A stretch of 24,398 nt of DNA from an uncultured Mycoplasmatales bacterium (lineage in GTDB: Bacteria; Bacillota_I; Bacilli_A; Mycoplasmatales; Mycoplasmoidaceae): positions 1 to 24,398 of the forward strand of contig CAJTRF010000005.1 in assembly GCA_910578525.1 (NCBI GenBank), given 5' to 3'. The position numbers and the translations under genes were made by a program. Shown here piece after piece: positions 16,880-24,398 of the stretch. The notes below the pieces were generated by a model. It made no database searches. It saw nothing but the letters and a program-made list of their open reading frames with translations, and was not told where the DNA came from. Numbering within the stretch: the first letter of the stretch is position 1; each line of letters begins with the position of its first letter.

Positions 16880-17878
16880 ATGTCAAAAAAAATTGCAATA
16901 AACGGATTCGGAAGAATTGGTAGACTAGTTTTCAGAGAACTAATTAAAAAATCTGAAGTTGAAATCGTAGGTATTAACGATTTAACTGATGCTAAAACTT
17001 TAGCTCATTTATTAAAATATGATTCAGCTCATGGTAAATTATCATGTGAAGTTACTTTTGATGAAAGTAATTTAACCATTGATGGAAAGAAAATTCCTAT
17101 CTTTGCTGAAAAAGACCCAGCACAATTACCTTGAAATTCATTAAATGTTGATATCGTTATTGAATCAACAGGTCGTTTTGTTGATAAAGAAAGTGCTTCT
17201 AAACACTTACAAGCTGGTGCTAAAAAAGTTGTTATTTCTGCTCCTGCAAAAGGTGAAATGCCAACAATCGTTTATGGTGTTAACCATGAAATTCTAAAAG
17301 CATCTGATACAATCATTTCTGGTGCTTCATGTACTACAAACGCTTTAGCTCCAATGGTTAAAGTATTAAATGATAAATTTGGTATTGTTAAAGGTATGAT
17401 GACAACTATTCATGCATACACTGCTGACCAAAGATTACAAGATGCTCCACACCGTGATTTAAGAAGAGCACGTGCTGCATGTTTCTCAATGGTACCTACA
17501 TCAACTGGTGCTGCAAAAGCAATTGGTTTAGTATTACCAGAATTAAAAGGTAAATTACATGGTTTAGCTGTTCGTGTACCTACAATTACAGGATCAATCG
17601 TAGATTTAACTTGTGAATTTAGTAAAGACACTACTGTTGATGAAATCAACTCAGTAATGAAAGCTGCAGTTAGTGACACATTAGGTTACAACTCAGATGA
17701 AATTGTTTCATGCGACATTATTGGTGAAACTCATGGTTCAATCTTTGATCCAAAAATGACTATGGCTCTTGAAGTTGATGGTAAAAAACTTTACAAAGTA
17801 TTTACTTGATATGACAACGAATCTTCTTACGTTAACCAATTAGTAAGAACTACTCTATACTTTGCATCTCTTCAATAA
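16880..17878 (+). CDS. gap: Glyceraldehyde-3-phosphate dehydrogenase
   Basis: Glycolytic enzyme converting glyceraldehyde-3-phosphate to 1,3-bisphosphoglycerate with NAD. It has 332 residues. The NAD-binding N-terminus is INGFGRIGRLVFR, the catalytic site is SGASCTTN with Cys151, and TIHAYTADQ, DLRRARAA and WYDNESSYVNQLVRT are conserved. Asp33 in the GINDL segment fits NAD preference. Trp codons at 17132 and 17807 are UGA. It is followed by pgk after 8 nt. Codon use is smoother and richer in GGT and GCT than in neighbours, as expected for a highly expressed gene. Confidence 0.98.
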
Positions 17879-17886
17879 GTTAGAAT

Positions 17887-19113
17887 ATGTTAAGTAAAAA
17901 AACTTTAAAAGACGTTAATCTTTCTAATAAAAAGGTTATTGTTAGGGTAGATTACAACGTTCCTATAAAAGAAGGTAAAATCACTGATAATAAGAGAATT
18001 GTTGCATCATTACCTACTCTTAAATATTTGATTGAAAATAATTGTAAAATTATTCTTCTTTCTCATTTATCTAGAATAAAAACAACTGATGACATCAAAT
18101 CAGGTAAGAAATCTTTAAGATTAGTTGCTGAAGAATTAGCAAAATTATTACCAGAAACTTCTGTTAAATTTGTTCCAGCAAGTGTTGGGCAAGAAGTAGT
18201 AGATGTTGCTAACAACCTTCAACCTAAGCAAATAATTTTATTAGAAAACACAAGATACAATGATGTTGATGAAAACAACAATGTTGTTAAAAAAGAATCT
18301 AAGTGTGATCCTGAACTTGGAAAATTCTGAGCTTCATTAGCAGAAGTATTTGTAAATGATGCTTTTGGCACAGTTCATAGAAAACACGCATCAAATGCTG
18401 GTATTGCAAATGCAATTGGCACTTCATGTGTAGGATTCTTAGTGGAAAAAGAATTAGAAAACTTATCTAAAGTTTCTTCTAATCCAGTTAAACCATTTGT
18501 TGCTATTTTAGGTGGAGCAAAAGTTAGTGATAAACTAAAAATTGTTAACCGTTTATTAGAAATTGCTGATTATGTATTAATTGGTGGTGGAATGGCTTAT
18601 ACATTCTTAAAAGCTCAAGGTTATGATGTTGGTTCATCATTAGTTGAACAAGAAATGATTGAAGAAGCTAAAAATATATTAGCAAAAGGCAAAGACAAAA
18701 TTGTTTTAACATGTGACTTTGTTTGTGCAAGTGGATATAAAGATGAACCATCAAAATATTTTGATTTAGGTGAAAACTTAAATGGCATGATGGCACTAGA
18801 TATTGGTGAAAAAACAATTGAAGCTTTTAAATCTAAATTAATGAATGCAAAAACAGTTGTTTGAAATGGTCCTATGGGTGTATTTGAATTTAAAAACTTT
18901 ACATACGGAACAAAAACTATATGTGAAATCTTAAAGCAAATTACTGCACAAGGTGCTTTCACCGTAATTGGTGGAGGAGACTCGGCAGCAGCAGCTGTAT
19001 CATTAGGATTTAAAGATACTGATTTTGGCTTTGTGTCAACCGGAGGAGGTGCTTCTTTAGCTTTAATTGAAGGTTCTCCACTACCAGGTGTGGATGCAAT
19101 CCAAAACAAATAG
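17887..19113 (+). CDS. pgk: Phosphoglycerate kinase
   Basis: Transfers phosphate from 1,3-bisphosphoglycerate to ADP. It has 408 residues. Conserved parts are VIVRVDYNVPIKEGKITDNKRI, LLSHLSRIK (where many species have HLGRPKG), NDAFGTVHRKHAS, FVAILGGAKVSDK, WNGPMGVFE and the C-terminal GGGDSAAA with STGGGASLALIEG. Trp codons at 18328 and 18862 are UGA. There is no strong Shine-Dalgarno; the 8-nt gap from gap suggests re-initiation. A terminator at 19135 ends the gap-pgk unit. Confidence 0.97.
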
Positions 19114-19134
19114 TTTTACTTTATAAATCACAAG

Positions 19135-19165
19135 AATGTACTCAAAAGATTTGGTACATTTTTTT
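19135..19165 (+). terminator. Intrinsic terminator after pgk
   Basis: AATGTAC (19135-19141) pairs with GTACATT (19154-19160), and a T-run extends to 19165. The left half shares the 12-mer AATGTACTCAAA with the terminator at 23513. Confidence 0.85.
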
Positions 19166-19188
19166 GTCTATTTCTTAAAAATTTCTTC

Positions 19189-19209
19189 AAAAAAAAAAAA
19201 AAAAAAAAA
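19189..19209 (+). repeat. A21 homopolymer upstream of lipoprotein promoter
   Basis: Twenty-one consecutive A residues, ending three bases (GAG) before a TATAAT box. The tract fills the spacer and -35 region. Such tracts change length by slippage; the arrangement is that described for the M. hyorhinis vlp genes, where tract length sets promoter activity. Confidence 0.95.
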
Positions 19210-19212
19210 GAG

Positions 19213-19218
19213 TATAAT
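19213..19218 (+). promoter_or_regulatory. -10 box of the lipoprotein gene
   Basis: TATAAT, 22 nt before the ATG at 19241, directly behind the A21 tract. The leader of about 16 nt lacks a Shine-Dalgarno. Confidence 0.7.
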
Positions 19219-19240
19219 TAAGTTAATAAATTCTTAAGTT

Positions 19241-20872
19241 ATGAATAAGAAAATATTAAGATCACTTATATCTATTACATCTGTGGTTGGTATTGTTACA
19301 TCAATTCCTTTTACTGTATCTACTTGCTCAATGAGTAAAGAACCAATTGAATTAGAGTGCAATGATGACACTATCCCTGGTGACATAACAGGCTACATAA
19401 ATTCTTCAATAGCTGCAACTGCATCCCTTTCAGGTCACATCGAAACTAATACAGGAGAATCTGTAAGTGGTGTAACTTTCACATGTGAAGGACTAAATCA
19501 ACAAACAGGGTTAAACATTAATACAACAACTGGCGTTATTAATGGTACCCTAACCAAGAAACCGACTAGCCCAAATTTTAGAATAAAATTTACTGCTAAT
19601 GTTGATGGCAAACAATTAGAAGGCTACACTAACCCATTTACAATTACTGTTAATCCAACAAAATTAGAGTGTAATGACGACACTATTCCTGGTAACATAA
19701 CAGGAAATGTAAATAAACAAATAACTACAACTACTTCTCTTTTGAATCATATCAAAACTGACACTGGGGAAGCTGTAAGTGGTGTAACTTTCGATTGTAA
19801 CGATTTACCTAATGGATTATCAATTAATCAATCTACTGGGGCCATTAGTGGTACTCCAAAAGAAGAAACAAGCTCAAAAAAATTCATAATAACTTTCAAT
19901 GCATCAATTGATGGTGAAGCATTAGAGGGTCAAATAGATAAGTTTACTACATCTATTGGTCCAGAAATTCCTTCATCATTAATATCAGAAGTTGGTGTTT
20001 ATGATGAAATAAGATCTACTACTACAAATGTAGCTACCCAAGAACTTAGAGGAAATATTAAAACCAACACTGGTATAATAGTAAACAAAGCTGACCATGG
20101 GTTACGTTTCACTTTATCTCAAGGTTCATTACCATCAGGATTAAGTTTTAACAGTGATACAGGTGTAATTAGTGGTACATGTACAACTGCTGGAACTTAT
20201 AAATTTAAAATCACTGCAAATGCTACTGTTTATGGAGCGGCTTTATCTTATCAAACAAGAGAATTTGCGATTACAATATCAAATACTATTTTACCTGATA
20301 CAGTTTATAAATTTCAAGACACATCAAGAACGATACTAACAGGATTTACAGACGAATTTATTAATAATCATTCTGGGTATAGTACATGTAATACTATGCA
20401 AATAATGGGCAATGTAACAAGTATTGCTGATGATGCTTTTCATGGTAATTCAGTATCGACAATTCCATCTTTTATTAAAAACTTAACTTTTACCGACGGT
20501 TCTCAATGCTCTTCAATTGAAACAAACGCCTTTCTATTCGGAACACCACTAACTTCAGTAATTTTCCCAAATAGTTTAAGAGAAATCGGTGTTTGTGCTT
20601 TCTTAGGTTGCGGAAATATTGCATCTATAACTTTTCCAAGTAGTTTAACAACAATTGGTAATTTTGCTTTTAACAGCTGTTCATCACTAACTTCTATACA
20701 TTGAAACCTACCTACTAATTACTCAACAGCAATAACTATAGGTGAGGATGTATTTTCAACTATGCCAACCGGCGGAACATTTACATGTTCAACTGCAGGC
20801 GTTGATTTAAATGTTTTAAAAACATGATTAGAAGGTAAGGGATTCCCTACTGACTGAACTTTTACTAGATAA
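19241..20872 (+). CDS. BspA-like lipoprotein with Ig-like (He_PIG-type) and leucine-rich repeats
   Basis: A 543-residue surface protein. The signal peptide (KK, then a hydrophobic stretch about 8-26) ends in VSTCS, so Cys29 is a probable lipidation site; Thr at -1 is unusual. Three Ig-like modules follow: about 37-140, 141-244 and a diverged third at 245-350. Each has the GLxxNxxTGxIxGT pattern of putative-Ig (He_PIG) domains. Residues about 350-485 form a BspA-type LRR_5 region with repeats like LTSVIFPNSLREIGVCAF. A short C-terminal domain (to WTFTR) ends it. Trp at 20702, 20825 and 20855 is UGA. The promoter carries an A21 tract, suggesting phase variation. Likely adhesin or ligand-binding role, by analogy with BspA proteins. 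No clear terminator lies in 20873-20968. Confidence 0.85.
19351..19974 (+). repeat. Tandem 312-bp coding repeat (two units)
   Basis: Unit 1 (from 19351) and unit 2 (from 19663) are offset by exactly 312 bp (104 codons). They share near-identical blocks, for example AGAGTG(C/T)AATGA at the start and a 20-nt exact match at 19461-19480 and 19773-19792. A third, diverged protein-level copy follows. Recombination between units could change domain number. Confidence 0.75.
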
Positions 20873-20968
20873 ATAATAATTTATTACCAAACTAAAAAAA
20901 TAAATTTTAAGCATAACTATAGATTTTTATATTTTTGAAGTTTTGTATTAATATTTAGTATAAAAATA

Positions 20969-20998
20969 TTTACATTTTTTTATTTAACACTATATAAT
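20969..20998 (+). promoter_or_regulatory. Promoter of the PTS permease gene
   Basis: TTTACA (20969-20974), an 18-nt spacer, then TATAAT (20993-20998). A GGAG ribosome binding site at 21014-21017 precedes the ATG at 21023. The remaining intergenic stretch from 20873 is AT-rich with no gene visible. Confidence 0.65.
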
Positions 20999-21022
20999 AA
21001 ACATATTAATTTTGGAGAACAT

Positions 21023-23491
21023 ATGAAATTTGCGCAAATTTTTAAACGTAAACAACACCAAAAAAGCGAAAATTCTGGATCTATAAAAGAATTTATTGCT
21101 AAGTTGTCTCGTGGTTTAATGTTACCGATTGCTATGTTACCGATTGCTGGTTTATTTCTAGGAATTGGTTCCGCAATTACTGCTACTGCATCTGATCCGT
21201 CTGGTGCACAAGCTATATTTGGTAATATTATTTCTGCTGGAGGTAACATTATCTTTGGTTGTTTACCGGTATTATTCTGTATAGCAATAGCTATTACATT
21301 TACAGATGATGCTGGTGTTGCTGGTTTATCAGCATTTGTAGGTTGAATTGTATTCTGTGCCCTACAAGCAGCGATGATTATAACAAAATCACACATAGAC
21401 CCAGACACTGATAAAGTAGTGATTGATACTTATGGATTCTTGTTTTGAAAAGGGACTCCTAGTGAATTTAATGCTATATTCACAACAAATTTAGGTATTC
21501 AATCTCTTTCTACTGGTGTATTTGGTGGTATCGTAGTTGGATGATGTGTTGCATTCTTATACAACAAGTTTAAAAACATCCAACTTCCACAAATCATTGG
21601 ATTCTTTTCTGGAATAAGATTTATTCCAATCATTACTTTCTTATCAATGATCGTTTTATCATTCTTATTCTCAATTCTTTGACCATGAGTAGGACAAGCT
21701 TTCTATGAAATTGGAAAAGGATTATCTAGTGCTCCTGCTGGATTAAACTCATTAGTATTTGGTTATTTTAATAGAGCATTAGTTCCATTTGGTTTACACC
21801 ATGTTATTAACACTGCAATGTGATTCTCATCAATTGGTGGTACTTTTGATCTTAATAATGCTGCTATTGTTGATGTTAATGGTGCTGCTTTCTATGTTGA
21901 TTCAGAAACTACAAAATGAATAGATTTATTACCAAATTTAGCTGATAAAGACACTTTAATATCGGGTGATATTAATATTTATATTCTGTTACAACAATTA
22001 ACAGGTAAATCTCATTTATTAATTCCTATCAATCCTAATATGGATCCAATAAATAATTATGTATTAAATATTGATTGTATTTTTAGAGGTACACAATGAT
22101 CAGTTGTTGATGGAATATGTAAATCATCTCATACTTATGCTTTTAATCCAGGTCAATATACTTCTGGTGCATATATCTTTACATTATTTGCATTACCAGC
22201 AGCTGGTGCAGCTATGATTATGGCTGCTCCTAAAGGAGAAAATAGAAAAATTGCTACTTCAGTTATAGCTTCAGCAGCATTCGTTTGTTTCTTAACTGGT
22301 ATTACTGAACCAATTGAATTCACATTCTTATTCTTAGCTCCTTGATTGTATTGAGGATTCCACGCATTAATGGGTGCTGTTGCTTATATGATTCCTACTT
22401 GCATGTCTTTATATATGCCGACTGGTATGGGTTGTCACTTAGCATTCTCATTCTCATCTGGATTCTTAGATTTCTCAATTTATGGTATTATTCAAGATGC
22501 TAAACATTCAGGATCAAACTGTTTCTGATTATTGCTATACTCAGCTGTATATGCAGGAATTTATTATGTTGTATTCTACATTTGAATTAGGAAATTTGAT
22601 ATTAAAACTCCAGGACGTGGTGGACAAGATAAGTTGTTTAGTAAGAAAGACTACTTAGCTTCAAAAGAAGGTAAAACTTCTGAGATAAATCAATTATCTA
22701 ATGCAGTAATCAAAGCATATGGCGGTAGAGACAACATTAAAAATGTTGATGCATGCATTACTAAATTACGTATCCAAGTAGTTGATCCATCTAAAGTTAA
22801 TAAACAAGCTTTATTACAATTAGGTGCTAAAGGTGTAATGACTCCTTCAAAACAATCTGTGTATGCTGTATTTGGTACACAAGCAGACAGAATTAAAAAC
22901 GAAATTAAAGATATTTTTAATGGCAAATCTCCATCAACTAATGTTTCTTTATCTGCTGATACACCTAAAGTTTCAACAAAACATAAAGTAAAAATTCATC
23001 ATAAAATTAAATTAACTCCTCATATAAGACTTCCTCATAAACATTTAGTCGTTATAGCTCCAGTTAAAGGTGAAGTTGTTTCTACAAAGAGTGTTAAAGA
23101 TGAAACTTTTAGTAAAGATTTAATGGGTCATGGTTTTGCAATCATTCCTGAATCAAATGAATTTGTTGCTCCAATTTCTGGTGAAATTGTACTAATAGAT
23201 AATCATGCATTTGGAATTAAAACTAAAAAAGGTGTTGAAATCTTAGTCCATGTAGGATTAGATACTGTTAAATTAACTAATAAAGGCGTGTTTAAACCAC
23301 ATGTTAAATTAGGTCAAAAAGTTAATGCTGGTGCATTGGTGTTAACTGCTGATTTAGATAAGATTAAAGCTAACAAACTTGATACAATTACTCCTGTAAT
23401 CGTTTTAAACAAAAGTTTAGGTAAAAAGAAGATTATTATTAAGAAATTTGGTCAAGTTAACCAAAAAGCTAAAATCTTAACAATTAAGTAA
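21023..23491 (+). CDS. ptsG: PTS glucose-type permease, EIICBA fusion
   Basis: One 822-residue chain imports and phosphorylates a hexose, most likely glucose. EIIC (about 1-530) is membrane-embedded, with LMLPIAMLPIAGL at the start, LVPFGLHHVINT and the GITEPIEF signature. It is over 100 residues longer than E. coli PtsG EIIC, mainly from a polar insert at about 275-375. EIIB (about 540-630) has phosphocysteine Cys578 in DACITKLR. A His/Lys-rich linker (about 645-675) follows. EIIA (about 675-822) has His728 (DNHAFG) and phospho-His743 (ILVHVGLDTV). At least a dozen UGA Trp codons fall in EIIC; the standard code would leave two small pieces. Phosphate would come from HPr, not in this window. 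N-acetylglucosamine is an alternative substrate. Confidence 0.93.
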
Positions 23492-23512
23492 TTACTTAAT
23501 TAATTCTAATTT

Positions 23513-23544
23513 AAATGTACTCAAATTACTTTGAGTACATTTTT
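23513..23544 (+). terminator. Intrinsic terminator after ptsG
   Basis: A perfect 13-bp stem (23513-23525 with 23530-23542) with a 4-nt loop and a short T-tail. It contains the same AATGTACTCAAA as the terminator after pgk. A separate 20-nt perfect palindrome spans the ptsG stop codon at 23482-23501. Confidence 0.8.
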
Positions 23545-23580
23545 ATGTAATATCCTAGTTTTTTAAAAAAGAGCATATTA

Positions 23581-23586
23581 TATAAT
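23581..23586 (+). promoter_or_regulatory. -10 box of second BspA-like gene
   Basis: TATAAT, 21 nt before the ATG at 23608. An A6 tract followed by GAG (23565-23573) lies upstream, matching the A-tract+GAG layout of the first lipoprotein promoter but much shorter. No Shine-Dalgarno. Confidence 0.55.
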
Positions 23587-23607
23587 ATACTGTACAAAAG
23601 TGCAAGT

Positions 23608-24021
23608 ATGAATAAGAAGCTAAATAAAAAATTATTGAATTTAATTGCGTTGTGTAGTGGAATAACAGCTACAGTTGCAATCGGAATAGGTGGAATAGTT
23701 TATTCCATTCAAGAAAATATTCATCAAATTCCTTTACCTTATGAAGTTTACGAAATAGATGAAAACAACACTTTATTAGGTTTTCAAGATGCCTTTTTAA
23801 ATGATCCAACTTCTCCTATTTATAAAGACAATTTTAAAAATTGCGACACTATGGAAATCCCAGCAATAGTAACAAGTGTTGCTGATAATGCTTTTTTTGA
23901 TATTCCTCAATCTGGTGATCCAAGCTCAACAATTCCATCGTTTATTACAAGATTAACTTTTGCTGAAGGGTCTCATTGTTCTTCAATTGGTGAAAATGCT
24001 TTTTTTTCTTTTCATCACTAA
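23608..24021 (+). CDS. BspA-like surface protein, N-terminal part, out of frame with its repeats
   Basis: As written, 137 residues. A basic start (MNKKLNKKL) precedes a long hydrophobic segment (about 10-33) without a convincing lipobox, so it is probably membrane-anchored. The rest matches the C-terminal half of the lipoprotein at 19241: a GFQDAFLN segment, CDTMEIPAIVTSVADNAF, STIPSFITRLTF, and CSSIGENAF. It stops at TAA 24019 just after a run of eight T. The leucine-rich repeats continue at once in another frame, so this stop results from a frameshift. It may be a phase-off allele rather than a dead gene. No Shine-Dalgarno. Confidence 0.75.
   Translation: MNKKLNKKLLNLIALCSGITATVAIGIGGIVYSIQENIHQIPLPYEVYEIDENNTLLGFQDAFLNDPTSPIYKDNFKNCDTMEIPAIVTSVADNAFFDIPQSGDPSSTIPSFITRLTFAEGSHCSSIGENAFFSFHH
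24000..24007 (+). repeat. T8 homopolymer at the frameshift
   Basis: Eight T residues inside an LRR codon stretch. With nine T the reading becomes NAFFFFSSLTSV, the same length as NAFNSCSSLTSI of the paralogue, and the downstream repeats come into frame. Candidate contingency switch or sequencing artefact. Confidence 0.8.
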
Positions 24022-24398
24022 CTTCTGTTGTTTTTCCGAGTGAGTTAACTTCAATTGCTGTTGGCGCTTTTAATTACTGCCCTTCATTAACTTCTGTAAA
24101 TTTATCAAATTGTACTAATCTAACAAAACTTAATGGTGTTTTTAGCAGTTGTAATTCGTTAACTTCTGTAGTTTTACCAAATGGCCTTACTGAAATCGGT
24201 GAGTATGCTTTTTCTGGTTGTTCAAAATTAACTTCTATAAATTTTCCTAGTAGTTTACGATTAATTGGTAATGAAGCTTTTTATTTATGTTCATCATTGG
24301 ATTCTGTTAACTTATTAGAATGTATTAATTTAAGTTCAATTTTTAATATGTGTTTTAGAAATTGTTCAGCATTAACTTCTGTAATTTTTCCAAAAAAT
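24012..24398 (+). pseudogene. Leucine-rich-repeat continuation of the BspA-like gene, shifted frame, cut by window end
   Basis: From 24012 a second frame is open to the window end and encodes BspA-type LRR_5 repeats of about 23 residues. Examples are CPSLTSVNLSNCTNL, CNSLTSVVLPNGLTEIGEYAF, CSKLTSINFPSSLRLIGNEAF and CSALTSVIFPKN. There is no start codon or ribosome binding site suited to independent translation. The sequence joins the upstream part exactly if one T is added to the T8 run. I label it pseudogene only because the frame is broken here; a phase-variable intact gene is at least as likely. The 3' end lies beyond 24398. Confidence 0.7.

Noticed and set aside
18621..19109. Long open frame antisense to pgk
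   Set aside because: It is a shadow of the highly conserved pgk coding strand, with no ribosome binding site and no recognisable product. The same applies to antisense frames at 9518-9727, 10968-11156, 13660-13851, 17410-17679, 20980-21408 and 22690-22926.
20873..20968. Terminator after the lipoprotein gene
   Set aside because: Only weak, short AT pairings were found, with no stem followed by a T-run that I would call.
24030..24398. CRISPR-like or tandem non-coding repeat array
   Set aside because: The periodicity of about 69 nt is codon-based and translates to BspA leucine-rich repeats; units are diverged and there are no spacers.

Overview
The window comes from a small-genome, AT-rich mollicute (Mycoplasma-like) that reads UGA as tryptophan. 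At least 15 genes run through in-frame UGA codons at conserved Trp positions, for example GAPDH, PGK, ArgS, Tkt and the PTS permease. UGG is also used. Read with the standard code these genes would look broken; read with code 4 almost all are intact. The genes are housekeeping genes in mollicute/Bacillus-like orders. Two BspA-like leucine-rich surface proteins, a signal peptide resembling those of Mycoplasma penetrans lipoproteins (from memory), and a serine dehydratase point loosely to the penetrans/iowae/muris side of the mollicutes. That placement is inference.

Layout. 1-240: minus-strand tRNA-Leu(UAG) with terminator, and a divergent promoter. 240-3057 (+): tkt, UPF0154 (yneF) and engB, tightly packed. 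3058-4284 (-): a one-chain [4Fe-4S] L-serine dehydratase, abutting engB. 4352-4543 (+): a 63-residue unknown. 4558-6162 (-): spx, nadK and an EIIB-like protein without its phosphorylation cysteine. 6254-8159 (+): trpS and a Cof-type HAD phosphatase. 8260-11337 (+): SSB-like OB-fold protein, membrane protein, ybeY, dgkA, era, recO. 11385-11460: tRNA-Lys(CUU). 11512-15129 (+): mutM, coaE, dnaB, dnaI. 15147-16820: argS. 16880-19113: gap, pgk. 19241-20872: large Ig-like/LRR lipoprotein. 21023-23491: PTS glucose-type EIICBA. 23608 to the window end: second BspA-like LRR gene, frameshifted.

Functionally, the window covers sugar uptake and lower glycolysis (PTS, GAPDH, PGK), the pentose-phosphate link (transketolase), serine deamination to pyruvate, NADP synthesis, CoA synthesis, helicase loading, DNA repair, ribosome maturation (Era, YbeY, EngB) and aminoacylation (TrpS, ArgS).

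The most interesting region is 19135-24398. Both surface-protein genes follow a related terminator hairpin sharing AATGTACTCAAA and an A-tract+GAG+TATAAT promoter. In the first gene the A-tract is 21 A long and lies directly upstream of the -10 box, the layout of a phase-variable mycoplasma promoter. In the second, an 8-T run shifts the leucine-rich repeats out of frame, and one extra T would restore a perfect repeat. Together they look like a two-level phase-variable surface-protein family. A second theme is translation initiation: six genes (tkt, trpS, ybeY, dgkA, mutM, argS) have TATAAT 6-11 nt before the ATG and no Shine-Dalgarno, which predicts leaderless or nearly leaderless mRNAs.
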